From contig JBCAMK010000005.1 of the NCBI GenBank assembly GCA_038503065.1, positions 1 to 64,000 of the forward strand: DNA of 64,000 nucleotides, in the 5' to 3' direction. Positions 35,466-48,458 of the stretch are shown piece by piece. Each line of letters opens with the position of its first letter. Positions within the stretch are counted from its first letter, which is position 1. A program made the translations under genes and the position numbers. Origin of the DNA: Paragyromitra xinjiangensis (taxonomy: Eukaryota > Ascomycota > Pezizomycetes > Pezizales > Discinaceae). The notes under the pieces were generated by a model that saw nothing but the letters and a program-made list of their open reading frames with translations, made no database searches and was not told the origin of the DNA.

Positions 35466-38009
35466 GACTATATATATGAGGGACAACTACAATGTAATGG
35501 AGGGGAGGGGAGGGGAGTGAGGGATGGACGAATGGGCGAATGATTTGGTGAAGGGATGGTGGGTGGAGGGGAGAGTGTGAAGTGGAGCTGTTGTGTACAG
35601 CTTGTCGTGTGCCCTTCCCAGCAATAACGTAGCTCCTCCTCCTCCTGCTGCACAATCTGCAACCAAGATTGTGGATTGTGAGTCCGTGAGCTTATGGGTT
35701 ATGCAGCCTGACTTATGGGCGTATGTAGCATTCAGGGTCTGGGCGCCCGATTCTCCGAAGAAAGAAATAAAAATAAAAAACAACAGGCACGATCGTTGCC
35801 CTGTTACACCTCAGATTGCAATAAAAAATAATCCTCTCCCCAGCTGGGTTTGGGATGAGCGCCTAAAAAGGGACAGGAGATGGGAGGAGGAGTTTCGGGG
35901 GAGAGCGTTCTGGAAATAAATATCGGGTTCTTTCGGGTCTCGAATGTCTGCACGTACTCTATGTCCCCTTCGGACTAGGCACCCCAGGATCCTCCACCAG
36001 GCGGTTCACTCCAGACCCTCAAAGGCAGTCAGCAGTCAGCTCTCTTGCCGCGCGGTGTAGAATGGAGATTCACGGATTCAGCGTCAACTCAACTCAACGC
36101 CGCAATTGGTGATGCCGTTAGTCCCGTTACCAAGACAGCAGACAGCAACACGATCCCCTCGCCAACTGGTATCATGTGTATGTACAATCACGCAACACCC
36201 AGCATGCGTAGTGCCAAAGCTCTCCACAGCTCTGGGGTGAGGGACAACAGCTCTGGTCTCGTCCGTCTCGATCAGTCAGTAGAAACCCACGGTCTGCGGC
36301 TTTTTTCTACATCCCAGATGAACCCTGGCTGAAGCTTTGAAAAGTAAATAAAAAAAATCTGTTTGATGACATCCCCGTCAAAGTTCAGTTTTGAGGGTTT
36401 TTTTGCTGTGCCCCTTGAAGCTCCTTCCTCACGGGCCGGTTTCATGTTTGTCAACCCACCGGCACCAGCATCATAATCCATCATCGCCATCAAGGATCCC
36501 GCAGCTCTGCATATCCAATATGGGTCCGTGATATCCCACTCCAGCAGCTGTTAATTTCCGCAACGCGACAATGCGGCAGTGCAGCGAATGGAAAATACCC
36601 ATGGTGAACGTAGGTAGCAAACATAGCAACACAAACAATCTGGAACCACGAATGGCAGTGCCGGAATTGCAATACCCACAGCATGTAATCCACTGCCTGC
36701 CTACGGCCCTACGGCGGGTAGGGAGAACGGTATGTGGGATACATACGATGGCGCAACTTCACGGTTACATGTATTACTCAGATGTTTATCTCCATCCCCA
36801 TTCCATAGCTTACGCGGGTCCCTCCTTGCCGATGGGTTATGCATCACCACCGCTTCCTTTTTCCCACAATCTTTGTTGTTTCCAGGGACGAAACAAATGT
36901 TGGAGAATAATCAGGTACAGTAAAAAACCTCATCTCTCGCCCCCCACAACTCATCCTCACCCCACCGGGGAAGAGGGATGCAAACAAAGTTATTCAACGT
37001 TGCGTACATACATACATATCCAGTTGCGCATTACAAACGGTAGACGGTCGAACGTATTAGCAAAACTCCAGGGTCGAGAATATGCACGGAAAAACTCCCG
37101 CCCCCGAGAAAATTTTTCTCTCTTCTCTCACGGTAGGAAAAAGAAATAACGTGTAACATAACAACCGCCGTATGTGTCGTACCTGTTGTTATTCCGAAAC
37201 CGGATCTCGTAGCACCAGCTTTCGGGTTGGTTGGACGTGCTTTAGTTGGCGACAAGGGGAGGGGAGGAGGAGGACACGATCCGACCCCTCCTTTCTCGCC
37301 CTTCCCCAGATTCTCGCTAAATTTGCAGCTTGAGGAAAGGAGGAGTGTGTACATACAGTCACTCCCGGCTACTCGACGACGAACTGACAACGCAGAGTTC
37401 TCTTCACTGTACCCCGCTGCCGCTTACTGTACAGAACGGGGTAAAAGCTTGACTTCGAGTCCTCCGGGTCCTGAAACAAGATCGATGTTTGTTCCGGTGT
37501 TCCCCGGTAACGAGGAAGCTTGACAGTGTGATCTCCCATGTGAAATATGCATCCCGATCTTTCCCGGTACCCAATCTGAGATGCATCTCCGGGTATGTGC
37601 TGCGCTGTACCTACATGTACCCACCTGCACCGTACTTGTTGAAACCCCAACGTTTCGTGGCAGCCCTCCGATGTTTCCCGTCTGTCCGCATCTGCACTCC
37701 CCCGTCACAACCTCATCTTGCAGAACCGAGGAAACAAAGTTAAGCTATTGCGGGGAATACATGAGATGAGATCCCATCTATACTCCATCATGAGATATCA
37801 CTAACCTTCACCGCGGTCCGAGGATAGCATGGAGAAGTGACTCAGAGTAGGTATTCATGTCTCACATGCTTTTTACTTCCGCTGTCAAGCCTGGGTTATG
37901 GACTAAACCCTGGGGATACTCTAGGTCTGGACCAGAAACCGAGGTCAACACTGGGATAGAGTAACTATCGGGATACTACATACAATATAAATCTCACAGC
38001 CGCGGCATT
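35466..38009. other. Long spacer upstream of malic enzyme
   Basis: It begins with a purine-rich run (GGGGA repeats near 35499-35518) in the malic enzyme promoter. A 192-codon open frame at 36571-37149 has low-complexity, non-protein-like composition and I do not call it. No RNA genes or inverted repeats were noted. Confidence 0.4.
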
Positions 38010-39006
38010 GGATGAATTATCGAACCATTATTGCTTGCGGCTTCTTTTCGTACTGCATCACGGCAGTTGGTCACGGATCATCGATTTTCCATACCGATGT
38101 GTTGGCTGCTTCCGCCACTGATAGCTGTGATAACGTATCTTTGATGTCCTGATACGAGGGACGTTGAGTATTCTGGATTACGAGTCTGATGCAGATCTGA
38201 ATTTTTATTCCCTTCTCATCGACAACACTGCAATTACGGGAGAAATTCCCCCAGGCAATGAGACGGACTCAGGATTCCAGTTTCGGCTGACATACCATTC
38301 AACAAGAAAAAAATGTATAACTTATCATCGCCCAATCCCAATGGCCACGACTACAGTTATTCCAGTCTCACCATAGACGAAACCACAATCTCTCAACAGT
38401 CTCTACACCACCTCATGGCCAATCACTACAGCAGTAGTATCGGTTGATATTCGCATCCAGACTGCATCCAAGACAAATGTACCGATTCTACGATCGGCCA
38501 CTTATACACTCCCCAACGGAACCCCGAAAGAAGTTACTTCCCGTCCCCGATATCGGTGTTGAGTTCTAGAAAACCTAGAATTCTTACCCCGACCGAATAC
38601 GACGTCTTGTCACCGTCAGGATGCTAAACCCTATCCCCGGATTTTCAATACTAATATTACGGATGTTCCCGCAGCTATCTAACAACCAAGGTTTACAAAT
38701 CCACGGAGCTAACACTTCCTCCGACCTAACAAACTCGCTCTGACCAACTCCGATACCCAACAGAACACTAACCCAACATTGAATCCCTCCCAACCTATTT
38801 CTCACACCTCCGTATTTACGCCTTGCCATAATCAGCTGTCCTCGTACGATACCTGCATCTCATACCATCATCCACTGACTCGGGTTCCAAACCCTAACCC
38901 TGATCTAATGCATCCAGGTACTTTATCACCATCGTCAACCAGGGATTTGTTTAATTCTCCAGAGTACTTAGATCTGTGTGGTGGGGTGGAGATTTATGTG
39001 GTGTGA
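38010..39006 (+). pseudogene. Possible decayed gene for a secreted protein
   Basis: A signal-peptide-like start (MNYRTIIACGFFSYC) opens near 38010. Protein-like stretches follow in shifting frames: 38167-38300 (landmarks LDYESDADLNFYSLL, ITGEIPPGNE), 38313-38450 (NGHDYSYSSLTIDETT) and 38760-39005 (HTSVFTPCHNQLSSYD). The first two join if one A is added to a 7-A run near 38310; stops and shifts separate the rest. The pieces are Ser/Thr/Asn/Pro-rich. It could also be an intron-rich gene that I failed to splice. Confidence 0.25.
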
Positions 39007-40854
39007 GAGTTGGAACCCAGGGTTGGGCATCCATACATGCGGTACCACGTGGTGCAGGGATGGGTGGGCTAGGGTTAAAGAGGTGTTCGGGCCGATGTGG
39101 AGCGAGGGTGAGGGCTGAGCTTGGGTTGCTGTTTGTGCTTATGGAGGTTGCTGTGTGGGTTAGGGTATGGGAGTGGCTAGTGGGGCTTTTAACGGCCGAT
39201 GGAGGGGGTGTTGAGTATAATGCTGCAGAGGTGTACTTCGAGTATTTTCTTCACTTCAAGGTGCGGTATTTGCGCTTGAAAGTTAGTCTCTAGTGGGTCT
39301 ACTGCTGTAGTTGTGTTAGTACTGTTGAAAGTATATGTCGGAAATTATCAGTGGGAGATTCCGGTTCTGTTTGTGTTGCGGTGGTTTTCCGTGTATTTGC
39401 AAACTCTATCGATGGTTCCCTCTACAAGATCTGTACTTAGCATAGGAGCGAAGCTTGGGTTGCTTACGAGTCTGACACCAAGTAGTTTCTATTTTGTATG
39501 CTTATCCCAAGCTGAAGAGGGAGGAAATTTTGAAATCGGGGACTTTCGCATTTAATCGTTTTGGGTGTTTCAAATCATGAATTATCACCCGTGTCTATCA
39601 CTAAGCCATGGTGGTAGACGGACGGGATTTCCCGTGGAGACTTGACTTCTGGACATCACTTCGATAACAAGGCGATTCTCGTACTGTTCCTAAAATACTT
39701 TCGGGCTTTAGAACGGACTTATCATTGATATTGAGTTTAGACTCTTTAAGTTAAATTTGGTTATATTGGTTGGAAGCCCAGCGAATGAGTTAGATATAGA
39801 TTTTGTCAAATAAGGGGGAACTCTAGCATATTCTAGAGTTTATATTGAATGGAGCGAGATTCAGCAGGTCTCTAGTGATGTCTATTTCTACTTATATTTC
39901 AAGGTTAGTTCTTGCTAGCTAGGGTATTGGGGTAGCGCATATCTAGTGGCAGAAACCCAAATAGAAGCCTAATACCACAGGGTTTTGTATCCAGCTGGAG
40001 ACATGCCATGATTTTGGAGTATTTTTTCGGTAATGTGCTGTTGATTGGCAAGGCTAAGTTTTAAGTATACTAGTGGCATTAGTTAGTGACTCGAAGCGAA
40101 AGCAAGCCTGAAATCAAGCTGATGCTTAGAATATGCGACAGAATACGTACCAGGACTTCGGGGGGCTGGTGCGGGAGTCAGGTTCAGGTTAAAAGGAAAA
40201 ATTCAGAACAGCAACCGATGTCCGAGGTAGCTCTGCGAGCTGTGTAGAGGCTGGCTATCGGTGTAAATTAACTCATGAAAGGGTCCGTTGGAGTTCTGCG
40301 ACTAAAACATGGGTTTCTTTCTGCCTGCGTAGCTATGGGAATTACTTGATAAAATGCTGACTTCAACTCTGATGATGACTATTGTAAAAATAACTCGAGA
40401 AAGACCAAGACCGTTGATAGTTTTCAATATCCCGGCTCTTCGAGGTAGTTGACGGTGGGTTGTGTGAAAGCTTCCTTTTAATAGACAGGAGCACCATCTA
40501 TTGTCCTATTCTTAGCAATCCCGTTAGTCGATACCCCAATGCCAAAATCCTAAATAGCATCACAAGTACTCACTAGTGATCATATTACGAGGGGTAGCGA
40601 TTACGTGTGGCTTTCATGATGTAATGTATTTCCTAATGCTTATTTGAACCCGAAATAATCTTGCATTTGGTTAACCATCAAGAATATTGGGATTAGATCC
40701 CGTAGACGGATATTATAGCGTCCGGTAATATGAGATGATAAATCTAGCGATCTAGATATGGACTACACTATGTAGGAAGTTGTAACGTATCTCCCTTTTT
40801 ATTTTCACCCTAATAACCTAGACATTCAAGACCTTCAGCTTCAGGATTTGATTC
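39007..40854. other. Spacer, nothing recognised
   Basis: AT-rich. Open frames at 38976-39293 and 39313-39555 do not look like real proteins. Confidence 0.35.
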
Positions 40855-41219
40855 TTAATCTAAGTAGATTGCTGGACTAAATCCCTCCTGATACTCCGGG
40901 GGTAAAATGATCATAGGTTTATCATCACTGAATCTGTCTGAGAGCTGTCCACGTCCAGGCCTTTTTGGGCATCTCCAATGAGGCTTTGGTGAATTGGCGC
41001 CTCTGGAGTACATGGAAGGTGGAGTAGGCCAATAGAGCCAACAGGGACTCAAGGTATGAGCTTCGGGTTCAGAAGTGTGGACTAGAGTTTGCGCAATGGC
41101 TGTAGGTTTATAGTTGATGGTTACGCGTAGAAATGTGTGTGGAAACGGTTTTCCAACGCGTTTAGCAATGCCGAAGGGGGAGTACTCCCTTCTGACGAGT
41201 TCTGGAAACAGGCACTGTG
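40855..41219 (-). CDS. Possible terminal exon of an unknown gene
   Basis: A 121-codon open frame begins right after an acceptor-like CACCTAG and ends in TAA. Composition is protein-like (landmarks FPELVRREYSPFG, CWLYWPTPPSMY, PPEYQEGFSPAIYLD). An upstream exon on the same strand (about 41470-41347, landmark VYAHNKYPNRKD) ends in a perfect GTAAGT donor in matching phase. I could not extend the gene further. The opposite strand is also open here. Confidence 0.3.
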
Positions 41220-41339
41220 GCTAGGTGGTGTTTTGTTCATAGTGCTGGTTTGCTTTTTCGACTCTTATCTTCGTTATTGGGTAGCACACGTCAGTATACA
41301 TTTCATTGGCTTGGTGAGAGTAGGAAGTGCTGGATGAGG

Positions 41340-42290
41340 ACTTACCAGCGGTATCCGAAACTCGCTGTGGGACTTAAATATGGACCTAAGGACTATGGGT
41401 ATTTCTGGAGGTTGTATCCCTATATCTTTTCTGTTTGGGTATTTGTTGTGAGCATAAACTCTCCCTTGCTGCAAGTAAACCTCGGAGTTATTTCAAATGC
41501 CATTGCTGAATAGCAGTTTAATCATCTCGGACGACTCTTTGCTGCCGCTGCTTTGAAGGAACGTGAAGTGGTGCGATCACTGACGCAACTGATGGAATTT
41601 TACCATATCAGATCTCGAAGGATGCTACTTTTTTTTGGTTCCACCCTCTTTGGCTAGCGTGGCTTTGCCTTGGAGCGACGCCGAAACCCTATGAGTTAGA
41701 TAAGTTATAGGGTATCGTGAAAGAAAACTTGCTATAGAAGCTTATGATGACTCTCATGAAGGAACTTTCTGGTATCTTAGTCCCGAACCTCGTTTGTACC
41801 ACGCGGAAATGGCACCTGACCAACCATTATGAGGGCATCGTCTGGAGGGAACACGCATTAAAGCCCAAACCCCTTCTAGAGTTATTTCGAGAATATTCTG
41901 GTTACATGATTTGTGATCATCCATGCTCGAAATAAGTCAATAGCATACAAGCGTCTCAAGTTCCCATGAGCGCGGCTTCATCAAACTTTTGGTGTCTGAG
42001 GATTTGCTTGGAGGAGAGTGCGACTGTGAGCGTCACAGGTCCCGGGTGTTTCCGAGGGAAAACAACTTTGAATTCGAGGGAACTTATTATCCGGTTCGGG
42101 TACTGAAGTATTTGACGGTGGACGTTTTTTGGTGGAACTTAGGTCGTGAGCTTGGGGGAGTCGCTGGTGGTGGTGGTGGTAAGAGGATGTGGGGTTGGAT
42201 TAAGCTTCGGACACGGCTCGGAACCTTCGGGTGGGCCGTGCGCCCTAATCTCAAACAATCTTATCAATGTCATAGGGCTTGCTTTTTGTA
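41340..42290 (+). pseudogene. Possible decayed coding region
   Basis: Protein-like segments lie on the plus strand in different frames, broken by stops: 41341-41657 (RKCWMRTYQRYPKLAVG, then RLFAAAALKEREVVRSL), 41735-41830 (EAYDDSHEGTFWYLSPEPR), 41830-41935 (EGIVWREHALKPKPLLEL) and 41989-42150 (ENNFEFEGTYYPVRVLK). No start, no consistent introns and no recognised family. The minus strand competes for part of this interval. Confidence 0.25.
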
Positions 42291-42657
42291 GATTCCGAGT
42301 TTTCTCACCCCTCCTCCTATACTGAAGCCCTTTTCTCTAGATTCGCATGGATAAGGGAAGTTTCTAATCATGAATGATCACTCGACTATTTCACTTGATG
42401 AAAGGGCTGTTTCGGATGTAAATTGTTTGGTAAACGAAAGAACGCCGGATCAACTGTCACAGCTCAGGTACAAATAAGAGCAATTCTCCTATAGGAGAGC
42501 TCGAGAGGAGTACATTAAACGATAATAAATTGAAAGAAAATTGAAAAAGCAGACGTCGACAGGATCGCTAATTTTGACATCTTAACGACGAGCCTAAGCT
42601 CTAACGCTGACACGATAAACAAAGAGAAAAGCTCAAATCTCGGGATGGATGACCATC

Positions 42658-43224
42658 TTAGATGAGTGATGCGAGGGCCACACATCCGACGTTGACCAGG
42701 CCATTCTAGGAAATGTTAGCAATCACGCGAAATTTAATCTCTCAAAAGTTCCACTAACCTGAGAAGTATCGCCCTGGCAGCAGGCAGCCTTTGCATCGCA
42801 AGCCTTGTTGATCGGAACCTGGACTGATACGAAATACCCGTCAGCACCTCGATAGGTGAGTCCAATAGGAGGAGCTCATACTTGCGATAATCGGGATATT
42901 AACAGGTGTGCACTGAACACCAATATCACCACTACCAAACACAGCCCCAAGAAGGCCAGCATTCGTGGTATCTCCTTTCTTCTCAACCTTGTTACAACAG
43001 TTCAATTGAGCATTACCGCAGGTTTTAGCAGCCTGGTGAACGGTAAAATCGCCGCTAATATCTCCAGAATTGGTAGTACTGCTGTGGGTGTTTTGACCAC
43101 CGTTGCCGACGTTCTGATTGCCTTCGCCATCATTGCCAGCAGAAGAAACTTGTCTAGCGATGAGAGAGGAGGAAGAGACTGTGAGAGCGAGGGTGAGGAT
43201 AGTGATAAAGCTTTGGGGAAGCAT
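42658..43224 (-). CDS. Class I hydrophobin 1
   Basis: Exons 43224-42882, 42823-42759, 42705-42658; 151 residues. A signal peptide (about residues 1-18) leads to a Gly/Asn/Gln-rich linker and then eight cysteines with spacing C-X6-CC-X27-C-X17-C-X5-CC-X13-C, within class I limits and unlike class II. Small secreted amphipathic proteins of this class self-assemble at air-water interfaces and coat hyphae or spores. It is the only minus-strand member of the cluster. A TATAAAG box lies about 140 nt upstream (43362-43368, minus). Confidence 0.93.
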
Positions 43225-43361
43225 GATGGCTGATTGTGTTTTTAGAGGAAGGGTTATTAGAGATTAAAGATCGATTATGGGGATATTGAAGAATTGAGTA
43301 TTGGTAGTAATAGAATGAAGAGGATGGGGATGAGAGCAAAGTTAGAGAGGAAGATATTATT

Positions 43362-43368
43362 CTTTATA
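43362..43368 (-). promoter_or_regulatory. TATA box of hydrophobin 1
   Basis: TATAAAG on the minus strand, 138-144 nt before the ATG at 43224. Confidence 0.5.
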
Positions 43369-44267
43369 TGATAAATCTCATTGCTACATTGGTATTGATA
43401 CTGGTTGTACCTGCGTGGTTCAATAAAGTATCGTGTCCTTGTTCTGCCACAAGAACGGACATCGCTAAGTGGGAAGGGGCGTTCGCTGTACATGTTCGGG
43501 CAACGTGTGGTCTTCATTTCGCAAAAACTCATAGATATGGCTATTTTCTCCGTGGTTTATTGATGCTTTCACTAAATGCAGGGGGTTATTAAATGTGTGC
43601 CATTCTGAAACCTCATTTATCTGATCTTCTTAGCAGTCCATTCAGTTAGTCAATGTCCTAGGAGTATTGATTTCCTGCGCCACCCGGAGTTATACGAGCA
43701 TAATATCTCTAATCATTACTTAGACTAAACTACACGTTTGCGAGACCTCATCTAGCTTCGCTAGGAGATACGTGTAGTGCCAAGTTTCTAGCTTTCGGCA
43801 CGGCGGCTTGTATCTGGATATAGATTTGGTTGGGACCTGCAGTTGGTTGGCCCGTGCGCAACGATCTGCACGCGGTAATGACCCACTTGAGGTTTTAAAA
43901 ATTTGTTCCACCGGAAAACAGTCTATGTCGGCCTTTCCTTAGTTTCGCTTCCTCGGCTACACGTGCCTGGTCGGGCCGATCCTTGTTATGTTTGATCGCT
44001 TGAGTATTGAATGGAGTGGCAGGTGTGTTTACTTGCAGCCTCTGTGGCGGTACGCTAATCCAAGATGTACTCTGTGGGTGACTTGAACTATTGTTCATAC
44101 CACAGCCTAGAGTGTTAAACTTGGGGGCTTTATTCAAGTTGATATATGGTCTTTCGACTTCTTAGTTTAAATACGTTGCTCTAGATCCCGTTTATTGTCT
44201 ACTTATCGCTCAAAATATCTCACAGGATTTCAACAAGAAAGCTAATCCGAAGCCATCTTTACCCAAA
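43369..44267. other. Spacer between divergent genes
   Basis: Promoter space for hydrophobin 1 (minus) and the 139-residue gene (plus). Nothing else recognised. Confidence 0.4.
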
Positions 44268-44687
44268 ATGCCACCAACAATATACGACCAGTGTGGACAC
44301 GATCCCAAATTTTATGGGATTACACTCACTTGGGCGGATATTGAGAGGATCTTCGAAAATGATTTCAACCCGGACGATTTTTGCTTAGGTTGCTGGAAAA
44401 AGGGAGAAGAGGAGAAGAAAGCGGACCCTAAGAGCGATGTGGTAGATATCAGCCAAGGAATTAGGGCGGGGGATACTGATGTTCGCGATTCACAAGCTAG
44501 CAAACCAGAGAAGATAGAAAAAACGCCGAAAATCCCCGAAATTTGGGTCCATGCTCCTGATCAAGAGGGAAAGGAGGCAGTAATGGGAGAGGTGGAGACA
44601 GAAATAGACTGGCCGTGGGAGCTCATGTATATGGGCGATTTTCTTGATCGTTCATTGCTTACTCCCGGCAATTGGCGTCGTTCTTAG
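44268..44687 (+). CDS. Unknown acidic intronless protein, 139 aa
   Basis: A clean frame starts MPPTIYDQCGHDPKF in a good ATG context (CAAAATGCC). It contains a CLGC motif near residues 43-46 and an earlier Cys, so a small metal site is possible. The middle is Lys/Glu/Asp-rich and likely disordered. The C-terminal third has Trp-rich IDWPWELMYMGDF. No signal peptide. Not recognised; it may be lineage-specific and lies inside the hydrophobin cluster. Confidence 0.6.
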   Translation: MPPTIYDQCGHDPKFYGITLTWADIERIFENDFNPDDFCLGCWKKGEEEKKADPKSDVVDISQGIRAGDTDVRDSQASKPEKIEKTPKIPEIWVHAPDQEGKEAVMGEVETEIDWPWELMYMGDFLDRSLLTPGNWRRS

Positions 44688-44690
44688 AAA

Positions 44691-46478
44691 TCTTTTATCA
44701 ATGCAGGGGTTGGAGTAGTCTCGTGCCCACGTTGCAGTCGCCCAGATTTTTTCAATATTTAATGTTTAAAATCTGGATTCTCCCTACACGTTGGAGGGGG
44801 ATTGTCTTATGTTCGTATTAGGTTATTAAACTATTGGCTGGATTTGATTCATCAATTGATAGCCCATTTCTATGTGATGATGGTTCTGAAATATCCGTAA
44901 GGTTGCTTTTCTAATCGGGTGTCGATAGAAGACTCTAGTGGGGAGGCTGAAGTTGAAGAATTTTCCTGCACTGTTACGAACGCGCTGTCTATAAACTTGG
45001 GCCTGCACTGGAGTCCAGTAAATCAATTAAGTCTTCTCTGCCTCCTAATCTCGTATATTCGCGGCAACAATGTATTAGTATTTAGCTTCCTAATATAGGC
45101 TCCGCTTCGTGCCTCCACAGTTCCAGCTGTCTCAGCCATTGTGCTTGCTTCCGGTATACTAGTAGAAAACAAGCTATGAGACTTTCTCATTAGCATGTAA
45201 TGTGTTCGGTCATAGAACGATGAGAATGAGCCATCCCGTCCGCTCTGGCATATCCAAGCATCGTATCGCCTGGTTAGTACTGCAGTGGGTGACCATGTGG
45301 GAATCCCAGGTACTGAACTCTTTTTTTTGTTCAGGAGTTTGAAGAATTGGAGAGGGCTGAGCTTTAGAGACTTGGCTGATAAGAGAGCCTACAAGCAATT
45401 CCCGAAATTTCTTTTCGCCCTATTGTCCTACTGTTTCAGCTGTTTCATAGGCACTTGCTTATTTGGCGGGTATTCGGGCTATGCGCAGACTGACCAGCCA
45501 TTTAGTGAAGTTCTTTCTATTGGCTAGGCACCTGTATATACACAGAGGCTTTAGCCTCTAGCAAACAAGCACGCGGTCTTCACTATTCACACGAGATTAT
45601 TCCTTCAAAGAAGCTGTGCATTAATTCGAGTGATAAGCGGTGAGGGAGCTCACGTGGAGACGTGTTACCCTACTTTTGGTTCGGGCTGCCCCTGCCAAGC
45701 CACATGGTGGTACTCCTTGCATCTCGCAGGTTTTTTCAGCCCGGTCCACCGGAAAATATCTAGACTTCATTTTTACACTGTGTTGGTATAAAGGAGTCTA
45801 TCATAGATAGGTGTGCGTTGTTGGCATTTCAGAATCATTGATCTAGATTTCGTGCTACAAAAACGGCGATAGATACGTGTAGGTTTATGGTCAGCCGTGG
45901 ACAATTTGAATAGAGGCATGTGGTGAATTGGTATTCAAGGGTTCTAGTGACTTTGCGGCCGCAATCTCCGGCGCAAGGAATGTGCTTGATAACATGCGAC
46001 GCAAGGGCCATATATTAGAACAGGTGATTTGCCGCGGAGAAAAAGTCCTCTCGGACTTTCGTTCAAGGGAAAAGCGTGTGTCCACCTTAAGTGCATATGT
46101 TTTTGTGCTAAATAGAGGAAGTGTGTTGAGCTAAGCTGGTGAACTAATAGAGCGAAGTTACTCGCGGATGGAGGTGTGCAATTACACTTCACGTTCCTGT
46201 AACGGCGTTTTGGTATGCTAGTGGATGGTAAATTCCTCGAGATATATCTACAATAACTGAAGGAACTCTTAGTTGGAGTTTGCCCATAGCCGGGGCAATA
46301 GAATCCTAAATCTTACCACAGTAGCGATGCTATCACGTTGGTATTGCTACAGTCATGTCTAATTGCAAATGTAGGGGTACATGCCCAGCTTTTGCTTCGG
46401 TCAAGTTCACTATCGTGATCTGGGGGAATCATCAAAATAAACAAGAACGATGCTTTGGTTATGTGGTGGCTAGACTTC
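44691..46478. other. Spacer, nothing coding recognised
   Basis: AT-rich; short frames only. The distal end is the promoter of hydrophobin 2. Confidence 0.4.
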
Positions 46479-46485
46479 TATAAAT
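46479..46485 (+). promoter_or_regulatory. TATA box of hydrophobin 2
   Basis: TATAAAT, 156 nt before the ATG; followed by a pyrimidine-rich leader with CATCATC words also seen upstream of hydrophobin 6. Confidence 0.5.
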
Positions 46486-46634
46486 CTCAGGTTTCCGTGT
46501 CCTGTTCATTGCTTCTCATCATCATTCGCTCTTACACTTAAGCATTTACTACCAACTTCTATTCACTCTTTTCCAAAGAAACTATATTTTATATTATCTC
46601 TTAAGCCTTCTAAATACTCCAAAAATCCATCACC

Positions 46635-47212
46635 ATGCTCTTCAACATCTTTACCATCCTTGCTCTCGCTCTCAGCGTTTCTGCTTCCCCCCTTGTTGCC
46701 CGTCAAGTTACATCAAATGGCAATGACGGTGCCGGCAACCAAGAAGTCGGTAACAACGGCCAAAACAGCGGCAATGGCGCCGCAAACAAGGCAAAAGTCG
46801 GTGGTGACTACACTGTTGAGCAAGGTGTTCAGACTTGCGGTAATGCTCAACTCAACTGCTGCAACAAAGTAGAGAAGATGGGTGACACTACGAACGCTGG
46901 CCTTCTGGGTGCTGTCTTTGGAAGCGGTGATGTCGGTGTTCAGTGCACACCTCTCAATGTTCCTGTCTTGATTGCTTGTACGAAACATCCCCCCTCTTTA
47001 GTAACTTGGCATAAAGATACTGACATCTCTTGCTTCTAGTACAAGTTCCTATCAACAAGGCTTGCGATGCAAAGGCTGCCTGCTGCCAAGGCGGTACGGA
47101 GCAGGTGCGTAGAGAATCTCTAAATATCCGCGTATCACCTCAACTGATGACTAATCTTACCTAGAATGGTGTTGCCAACGTCGGCTGTGTCGCACTCGCG
47201 TCTCTCATCTAA
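46635..47212 (+). CDS. Class I hydrophobin 2
   Basis: Exons 46635-46977, 47040-47104, 47165-47212; 151 residues. Signal peptide MLFNIFTILALALSVSAS, the Gly/Asn-rich linker (SNGNDGAGNQEVGN), then CGNAQLNCC, one Cys in GVQC, ACDAKAACC and NVGC, making the eight class I cysteines. Exon sizes 343-65-48 are identical to those of hydrophobin 1, which argues for recent duplication. Expected to be secreted and wall-associated. Confidence 0.95.
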
Positions 47213-48451
47213 GCACCTCAGCGCTGGTGCATCTGCTCGAAGATGTCTTTTTGGGGGTATTTATCGGGTGGGATCAGCTTTACAGCTGTTATTAGATGCG
47301 GGGTGAATTAGATCTTGCTCAACCTGGTGATTACAGTTAGCTTTCCGGGTTTCATGCGCATTTTTTCATTTTTTATTTGAGAGACGGATACTTTCTGAGT
47401 TTTTGGTACCTTAATTTTAATCACATTATATTCGACTATCATCTGTTTCGCTGGTCTCGTGATGTTCTGTCTAGTGACAAATGAGCCGAAGCCCACATTT
47501 TTTGATGAATTTGCGGTTCACGACTAAACTCATACAGCATCACTCGCCGTATTTGGGAGATAGATTTTTCGCTGCATAGATTCAGCCACCTGAGCCCATA
47601 TTTTAGCGGTATTCTATAATAAAAAGTCCTTTGTTAGGATTCAGCGATCTTCTTGATCCCCCTCGTGCGCCTTAACTAGATGTTTTGTTATTAGTTAGTT
47701 TTTTCAGCGTTTTCGTTTAATCAACTGCATCACTATTCGGGAGGCCTCATACGATCCATCTTGTGCTAGACCTCAGACTCTGGGAACAGCAAAAACTAAC
47801 TTAACCTATTCTAAGAGAACCTAATCTCGTGATTTACGCTGGTCACTCATGCATAGGACTAGAAGTTTGATTCGTGATCATGAACTAATCTCATAGTTGA
47901 TTATTAATTAAGTCTTGGTTCAACCAGTCGACTCCAAGCGGTTGTGGATAACTGTTTTCCAGTTTCAATACTCGTAGCATCACATTGGATTCATAAGTCG
48001 GCTATATTCGAAGGACAAATAATCACTTATGCTTCACACTGTTGCCGTACAATACCGCAAGCCCCTTCCGAGTGGAATAGTGATACCCCATCCCTTGCAT
48101 AAAATATTTTTCAGAGATTTGCCGCTAATATCGCTTTTGATCCTCAATCTCCTCTGCCTCCTGGGCTACTGGTACGGTGGTTTTTTTGTGTGGAAGTAAG
48201 GGCTAGGATATGAATCTACAAATATTTTTCCAATTCCAGTAGATAGTGGGCCACGAACTATGTAGGAGTTGGAATGATCGTCACCTATTCCTAAATTGTG
48301 GTTGTTATTGCCTAGTGCAAGTTATCAAACTCCGGTTGATAGAAGGAATGAATGTAGATCGCGCGAGCGTTTTGATTGATGTGCGGATACAGATGAACAG
48401 GAGTGCGGAATCATGAAAACACACACTTTGACCCCCTTATAGTAGAATCTC
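47213..48451. other. Spacer between hydrophobins 2 and 3
   Basis: No supported gene or repeat. Confidence 0.4.
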
Positions 48452-48458
48452 TATAAAG
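48452..48458 (+). promoter_or_regulatory. TATA box of hydrophobin 3
   Basis: TATAAAG, 160 nt before the ATG, followed by a T/C-rich leader. Confidence 0.5.

Noticed and set aside
36571..37149. 192-codon open frame on the plus strand
   Set aside because: Composition is not protein-like (mixed His/Pro/Ser low complexity and a Lys-rich end), with no domain, and it lies in the spacer upstream of malic enzyme.
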